NCBI GenBank assembly: GCA_963666705.2 | Contig: CAXXKO010000029.1 | Location: 62,001-126,000, forward strand | DNA: 64,000 bases | Reading direction: 5' to 3' | From: G963666705 sp963666705 | GTDB lineage: Bacteria; Pseudomonadota; Alphaproteobacteria; CADEGL01 | Part shown: one piece after another, positions 59,904 to 64,000 of the stretch | Layout: every line of letters begins with the position of its first letter | Numbering within the stretch: the stretch's first letter is position 1 | Program-made: the position numbers and the translations under genes | Notes under the pieces: generated by a model | Databases searched by the model: none | What the model was told of the DNA's origin: nothing | Seen by the model: the letters and a program-made list of their open reading frames with translations, nothing else

Positions 59904-60978
59904 CGTCCCTATCCGGTTAAGGCAGGTCGTGCGCCCTGGGGTTGCAAGCCGTGGATCAACTGGCGGTATGTGATGGTTGGCCGGGCCATGGCGCGGCTCA
60001 GGACGAAGTCGCCGAGGTCGTCGATCCGCCGGCGGCGGTTGAAGCGATAGGCCCATTCCCGGCCATAGCGCGGCAAGTGCTTGGCGCTGACGCCATGGTA
60101 AGTGCCGTTGAGCCAGGTCTTGAGGTTGCTGAACAGGACGTGGATGATCGGCATCTGCGTCTCGGCGTTCTTGCCTTGGCCTTGGACGGTGGGCTGGTGC
60201 CGGTAGACGGCGCCGAGCCCGGCATAGCCCTTGAAATCGTCGGTCAGCAGGCGCGCGCCCGGCGTCACGGCGGCCCGCACGAAGCCGCCGAGCTGCTCGG
60301 CATTGGCCCGGGGCAGGATGGCAAGCCGCGCCCGGCCGGCGACGAAGCCGCTGCCCTCGACCCCCTTGCCCGGCGCCACCGCCACCTTCTCCACCGCCAG
60401 CACGAGCAGGCTCTTGTTGGCATTGGCCATCCCGCGGCCCCGGCTCTCGGGCTTGCCGCGCCCGCCGTAGTAGCTCTCATCGACCTCGACCATGCCGTCC
60501 AGCAACGCATCCGGCCGCTCCGCCAAGCCATGGCGCAGCTTGTGAGCCATCAGCCATGCGGTCTCATAGCGAAGCCCCAGCTCGCGCGCCAGGAACAGGG
60601 CCGAGACCCCGCGCTTGTCCCGCCCCATCAACCACGCCGCCAGGAACCATTTGGGCAACGGTGTGCGGGTGCGGTGGAAGATGGTTCCCGCCGTCACCGA
60701 CTCTTGACGACCGCAAGCCGCGCATTCGAAGACGCGCGCCCGCGCCTTGTGCCGATAGCCCCGCCGGTGCCCGCAGCGGGCGCACGCAAACCCAGACGGC
60801 CAGCGTCGATCCGCCAAGGCCAGGATGCACGAATCCTCGTCTCGGTAGCGCTCTTGGAACGTCAACAAGCCGCTCATGCCCTGTCTCCCGACCAATCCTC
60901 AGAGGCGGGAACAGTACACCCTTAGAGCGAACATATAAAGAACACTCGGTCGCTACCTGCATTAACCGGATAGGGACG
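59904..60978 (-). mobile_element. IS1595-family insertion sequence, copy 2, 1075 bp
   Basis: Same length as copy 1; ends start CGTCCCTATCCGGTTAAGGC (left) and CGTCCCTATCCGGTTAATGC (right, inverted). A perfect 8-bp duplication ATAGTCTA flanks it (59896-59903 and 60979-60986). A few substitutions separate it from copy 1, including the left repeat, so the two are separate transpositions. Confidence 0.95.
59909..60877 (-). CDS. IS1595-family transposase, copy 2
   Basis: 322 residues, almost identical to copy 1; visible changes are EGSGFVAG for EASGFVAG and the C-terminal LQPQGARPALTG for LQPNDALPALTG, the latter encoded in the terminal repeat zone. Zinc ribbon and catalytic motifs are intact. 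Start chosen as ATG 60877 by the same reasoning. Confidence 0.93.
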   Translation of the reverse strand: MSGLLTFQERYRDEDSCILALADRRWPSGFACARCGHRRGYRHKARARVFECAACGRQESVTAGTIFHRTRTPLPKWFLAAWLMGRDKRGVSALFLARELGLRYETAWLMAHKLRHGLAERPDALLDGMVEVDESYYGGRGKPESRGRGMANANKSLLVLAVEKVAVAPGKGVEGSGFVAGRARLAILPRANAEQLGGFVRAAVTPGARLLTDDFKGYAGLGAVYRHQPTVQGQGKNAETQMPIIHVLFSNLKTWLNGTYHGVSAKHLPRYGREWAYRFNRRRRIDDLGDFVLSRAMARPTITYRQLIHGLQPQGARPALTG

Positions 60979-60989
60979 ATAGTCTATAC

Positions 60990-62094
60990 CTTGCCTATCC
61001 GGTTAACGCCCATGACCGCTACATGTAGGGTGCCGCCACTCTCCCGAGTAAAGCTCGGCATAGGTTGGAGCAGAGGTGTCGCCCGCGATGCCGAGCAATG
61101 AGCGGAAGGCGTTGAACGGGTAGAACCGCCTGTTGAAGCGGAAGGTGAACTCGTTGAGGTAGGCTTGTAGGTGCTGGTGGCTAACGCCGTGGTGGATACC
61201 GATCAGCCACGTCTTCAGGTTGGCGAAAACCAGATGGATGATCGGCAGGTATTGCTCGGCAACCTCTGGATCACCACACTCGGCAACAGCGAAGTGCTCA
61301 TAGCCGCGCTTACCGAGGCCAGCATAGCCGCTCCAATCGTCAGTAACGATCAGCGATCCCGGCGCGACGGTGCTCTCGACGAACCCACAGAGCGACTCGG
61401 CGCTACGGTCGAGCACGACGGCGAGCCGAACGCGTCCGGCATAGCGTCCGTCTTTCCGGTTGTCGAGCTTGGTGCCCGGCTTTCGATGACGCACCTCGAT
61501 GGCACAGGAGACGAGAACCTTGTGGTGAACACCACGGCCTTCCCCACGCGTTCGCCCGCCAACCCAGGTTTCGTCCACCTCAACATGGTTCTTGGGCTGT
61601 CCACCGATCCTGTCTTGGTTGGGCCGCACCATGCCCGAGCGGAGCTTGTGGAGAATTTGAAAGGCCGTCTCGTAGCGCGAAAGACCAAGTTGCCGCTGAA
61701 ACTGCACGGCGGACATGCCGGGCGTCTGACTGGCGACCAGATAAGCGGCCCAGAACCAGACGTTCAGCGGAGTGTGGCTACGCTCCATCACTGTTCCCAC
61801 CGTCAGCCCGGTGTTCTGGCGGCACTTGCGGCAGCGCAGGACGCCAGGGCGGTTTTCAAAGTGGAACGGCTCTCCCGCCGTGCCGCAGTGCGGGCAGGCA
61901 AAGCCGTCTCCCCAGCGGGCTTTCTCCAGGTAGGCGGCGCAGGCCGCATCATCGGGGAAAAGTCGCTGGAACTCGGGTAGCGAATGCGGGAATGGGAGAT
62001 CGGCGCGGTCGAGAACATCCATGGCGCGCTCCCCTATATCCGGTTTGCGCCCATTCTAGCCCTAGTGAGTGTGGGTGTAAACCGGATAGGCAAG
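60990..62094 (-). mobile_element. IS1595-superfamily insertion sequence of another type, 1105 bp
   Basis: Terminal repeats CTTGCCTATCCGGTT at both ends (60990 inward and 62094 inward, inverted), sharing the CCTATCCGGTT core with the copies 1 and 2. An 8-bp duplication GTCTATAC flanks it (60982-60989 and 62095-62102). It inserted 3 bp from the target of copy 2: both used the segment ATAGTCTATAC. Confidence 0.93.
61003..62022 (-). CDS. IS1595-superfamily transposase (second type)
   Basis: 339 residues, only distantly similar to the two copies next to it. Zinc ribbon FACPHCGTAGEPFHFENRPGVLRCRKC; catalytic core HVEVDETWVGGRTRGEGRG (Asp), SLIVTDDWSGYAGLGKRGY (Asp) and HLVFANLKTWLIGIHHGVSHQHLQAYLNEFTFRFNRR. 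Intact frame from ATG 62022 with GGAGCGCGCC upstream. Confidence 0.92.
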   Translation of the reverse strand: MDVLDRADLPFPHSLPEFQRLFPDDAACAAYLEKARWGDGFACPHCGTAGEPFHFENRPGVLRCRKCRQNTGLTVGTVMERSHTPLNVWFWAAYLVASQTPGMSAVQFQRQLGLSRYETAFQILHKLRSGMVRPNQDRIGGQPKNHVEVDETWVGGRTRGEGRGVHHKVLVSCAIEVRHRKPGTKLDNRKDGRYAGRVRLAVVLDRSAESLCGFVESTVAPGSLIVTDDWSGYAGLGKRGYEHFAVAECGDPEVAEQYLPIIHLVFANLKTWLIGIHHGVSHQHLQAYLNEFTFRFNRRFYPFNAFRSLLGIAGDTSAPTYAELYSGEWRHPTCSGHGR

Positions 62095-62102
62095 GTCTAT
62101 AC

Positions 62103-62418
62103 TACGTTTTTCAGTTGACAAACCTCCAAGTTCGATCCTGCGACCGATCTCGTGTGGGGTTGTTGATTCGGATCATACTGAGTGCCATTCCATGGTTCTC
62201 TGGAGCTGATCGTAATGAATCCAGCTGCACAGGCATGGACAGGGGTGGATCGCCGCCATGTTGAAGCGGCCTCGTTTCCAGCCGATCCACAACGCGGCAA
62301 TAGCACCGGCGGACGAGGTGCGGCTGGGGGGTACCCGTCCGACTGATGGAGGCGTTATGGCTATTTCTCCGTTGGTGATAACCTATCCATCCGAGGCCAA
62401 TGCGAAAGAGAGGCCGCC
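62103..62418. other. Region without a recognised gene, 316 bp
   Basis: No frame is convincing. The left part (62103-62130) is AT-rich host sequence left of the original promoter zone. The middle (62190-62350), with AGGCATGGACAGGGGTGGAT and GTGCGGCTGGGGGGTACCCG, reads like a fragment of some mobile element, but I cannot name it. The right part gives the start region of the Sel1 lipoprotein remnant. Confidence 0.35.
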
Positions 62419-62810
62419 ATGCTTCGCATCCTCGTCTTCGCCCCCATGGTCCTGCTCGCCCTGGCCGCCTGCCTGCCCCTGAACGTAGGCGGGCAGGAGC
62501 GGGCGCTCCTCCAGCGACTGCTGGTCCGGGGGCAGCCCTCCACGATCGCAACGGACCGAGCCCGCCGACCGGGAGGAGTTGGACTTCCGGAAAGGCCTCG
62601 ATGCCTATAACGGCGGCGACTACGCAACGGCTCTGCGTACGTGGAGGCCACTGGCCGAAGCCGGCAATGCCCGCGCCCAGTATAATCTCGGCCTCATGTA
62701 CGACAATGGCCAGGGCGTGACGCAGGACTATCCCGAGGCGGTGAGGTGGTACCGGCTGGCCGCCGCGCGGGGCCATCCCAGCGCCCAATTCAACCTCGGC
62801 GTCATTTACG
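62419..62810 (+). pseudogene. Sel1-repeat lipoprotein, frameshifted and cut by IS21
   Basis: ATG 62419 gives a lipoprotein signal MLRILVFAPMVLLALAACLP (LAAC lipobox, Cys18). The frame fails before position 62610. In the next frame from about 62560 comes DREELDFRKGLDAYNGGDYA, then ALRTWRPLAEAGNARAQYNLGLMYDNGQGVTQDYPEAVRWYRLAAARGHPSAQFNLGVIY, that is, one full and one partial Sel1 repeat. At 62811 the IS21 element begins. Sel1 proteins are solenoid adaptors, often in envelope stress or secretion. One frameshift and the IS21 insertion disable this one. Confidence 0.75.
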
Positions 62811-63010
62811 TGTCAACGGCGGAGCAAAATTAGTCCACCCGGGCGGAGCAAAACTAGTCCACTTGACGTTATGCGGTACGCGGTGTTGGGGGGTTGTCCC
62901 GGTAGTCCATAGGAGGGACCCGCGCTGCTTCGTGTAGCGCTTGCGTTACGCGGAGCGAAGCAGCGTGGGAGGTTCCTGTGGACCCACCGGGTCAACCATT
63001 GCACCGGCGG

Positions 63011-63783
63011 TCAAGCAGGTATTTTTGGGGATTTCCGCCGTTTTTGGCTTTGGTTGAGACGATAGCTCTCGCCGTTCATTTCCAGGATATGGACATGGTG
63101 GGTGAGGCGGTCCAGCAAAGCCCCGGTCAGGCGTTCCGAGCCGAATATCTCCGTCCACTCATCGAACGGCAAAGTTGGAGGTCACCAGGATCGAGCCCCG
63201 CTCGTAGCGCTGGCTGAAGACTTCGAACAGCAGCTCGGCGCCGGTCTTCGAGAGTGGCACGAAGCCGAGTTCGTCGATGATCAGAAGGTGATACTTTGCC
63301 AGTTGCTTCTGCAGGCGCAACAGGCGTTTTTCATCCCCGGCCTCCATCAGTTCATGAACCAGGGCAGCGGCCGTGAGGAAGCCGACGGAGAGCCCCTTTT
63401 GGCAGGCCGCCAGACCGAGACCGAGGGCGATATGGGTCTTGCCGGTTCCGCTGTTGCCGAGCGCGATGATATTCTCACGACGCTCGACGTATTCGCATCG
63501 CGCCAACTCCAGAACCAGCATCTTGTCGAGCGATGCGATGGCCTTGAAGTCGAAGCTGTCGAGGCTTTTGACGGCGGGGAACCTGGCCTGTCTGATCCGC
63601 CGCTCGACCATGCGGCGCTCACGGTCGATCAGTTCCAACTCGGTCAGACGGACAAGATACCGCACATGGTCGGCGCCCTCCGGTGGCGCATTGGCGGGCC
63701 AGCTTGTCGTATTCGCGCAGGAACGTCGGCAGTTTCAGGGTCTTGAGGTGATGGGCCAGCAACACTTGCGGCGTATCGGTCAT
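63011..63783 (-). pseudogene. istB: IS21 helper ATPase IstB with two frameshifts
   Basis: ATG 63783 starts MTDTPQVLLAHHLKTLKLPT. An extra base near 63683 (between CAT and EGADHVRYLV) breaks the frame; the main part then reads LTELELIDRERRMVERRIRQARFP, Walker A GNSGTGKTHIALGLG and Walker B LLIIDELGFVPLS. A second extra base near 63173 (after LVTSNF) breaks it again; the ending WTEIFGSERLTGALLDRLTHHVHILEMNGESYRL follows in another frame to a TGA at 63011. IstB is the ATPase that guides IstA to targets. Without correction it is dead. Confidence 0.85.
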
Positions 63784-64000
63784 GACGCGCCTCCACCCAA
63801 CAAGCTCATATAACTGGCGGCGGCCGTGGTCGCCACGTTGGCCCGAGGCAGGTAGGGATAGATATCCAGGTCGAGTTTGGGCGGGCGTCGCTCGATACGG
63901 CACAGCACAAGGTGTTTGACGGCGTCGTAGCCGATCGCACCCAGGCGCAGGGCGTCCTTCACCGCGCCGTGAAGCACCTCGAGATCGAAGGTCTCCACAA
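63780..64000 (-). CDS. istA: IS21 transposase IstA, C-terminal part
   Basis: The frame enters from the right edge and ends at 63780, overlapping the istB start (ATGA), as usual for istAB. The visible 73 residues, VKDALRLGAIGYDAVKHLVLCRIERRPPKLDLDIYPYLPRANVATTAAASYMSLL, match the C-terminal end of IstA. The catalytic domain lies beyond the window. Confidence 0.85.
   Translation of the reverse strand, partial: VETFDLEVLHGAVKDALRLGAIGYDAVKHLVLCRIERRPPKLDLDIYPYLPRANVATTAAASYMSLLGGGAS

Larger units (their letters stand above)
62811..64000 (-). mobile_element. IS21-family insertion sequence, partial (runs off the window)
   Basis: The left end starts TGTCAACGGCGGAGCAAAAT and has the IS21-type repeated sites GGCGGAGCAAAATTAGTCCAC and again from 62842 (the second with C in AAACTAG). 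istB and the 3' end of istA follow on the minus strand. A GC-rich hairpin (62923-62972; arms CGCTGCTTCG and CGAAGCAGCG) lies between the end and istB. Confidence 0.88.

Overview
The window looks like a chromosomal segment of a GC-rich alphaproteobacterium, probably near Rhodospirillales/Rhodobacterales. The reasons are the gene order murA - DUF2948 - hisG - hisD - UPF0262 - protein phosphatase - infA - maf, an AapJQMP amino-acid transporter, a glnBA pair, a MipZ-type ATPase, and many amino-acid and organic-acid catabolism enzymes. The genus cannot be named from sequence reading alone.

Layout. (1) 1-8.1 kb: a housekeeping cluster on the minus strand (murA to maf), with a MaoC-like hydratase and a coupled small protein upstream, then tRNA-Thr(GGT). 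(2) 8.2-15.4 kb: catabolic genes: a sarcosine/dimethylglycine dehydrogenase-like flavoprotein, two tandem enoyl-CoA hydratases, a Rieske oxygenase, a D-2-hydroxyacid dehydrogenase and a DUF559 gene. (3) 15.8-21.7 kb: parE, a YciA-like thioesterase, an AbrB-Doc toxin-antitoxin pair whose overlapping third gene is cut by an IS481 element with a clean 5-bp duplication, then two tandem EctC-like proteins without ectA or ectB. (4) 21.8-25.5 kb: a MipZ gene with an in-frame TGA, two small membrane proteins, an IS1182 element with an internal duplication, and the first copy of a 270-bp fold-back element. (5) 25.5-36.2 kb: proline-racemase-family enzyme, enolase-superfamily enzyme, glnA-glnB, adenine deaminase with a nucleotide cyclase and a TfoX-domain protein, a deleted enolase-superfamily pseudogene, a MAPEG protein, a LysR regulator and a permease. 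(6) 36.2-49.1 kb: interspersed repeats, the second fold-back copy (inverted), two similar small exported proteins, a nickel-type transporter, a MetX-like hydrolase, an amidase with an oxygenase, a secreted protein with 25 MORN repeats, and aapJQMP. (7) 49.3-64 kb: an insertion-sequence region: a decayed IS3, an ISAs1, then an intact island (metC, hisI, trypsin-like protease), then two IS1380 copies, three IS1595-type elements and an IS21 around a base-composition-atypical lipoprotein gene.

Most elements in region 7 still have readable terminal repeats and target duplications, so the pre-insertion locus can be rebuilt. The promoter region of the lipoprotein gene took at least four separate insertions. 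Several mobile-element genes carry single-base frameshifts, internal duplications or a patch from another element. These could be real decay, recombination between repeats, or assembly error, and raw reads are needed to decide.

The best candidates for something undescribed are the 270-bp three-armed fold-back element (two copies, CTAG ends that coincide with stop codons), the exported protein encoded as third gene of the AbrB-Doc operon, and the lipoprotein locus.
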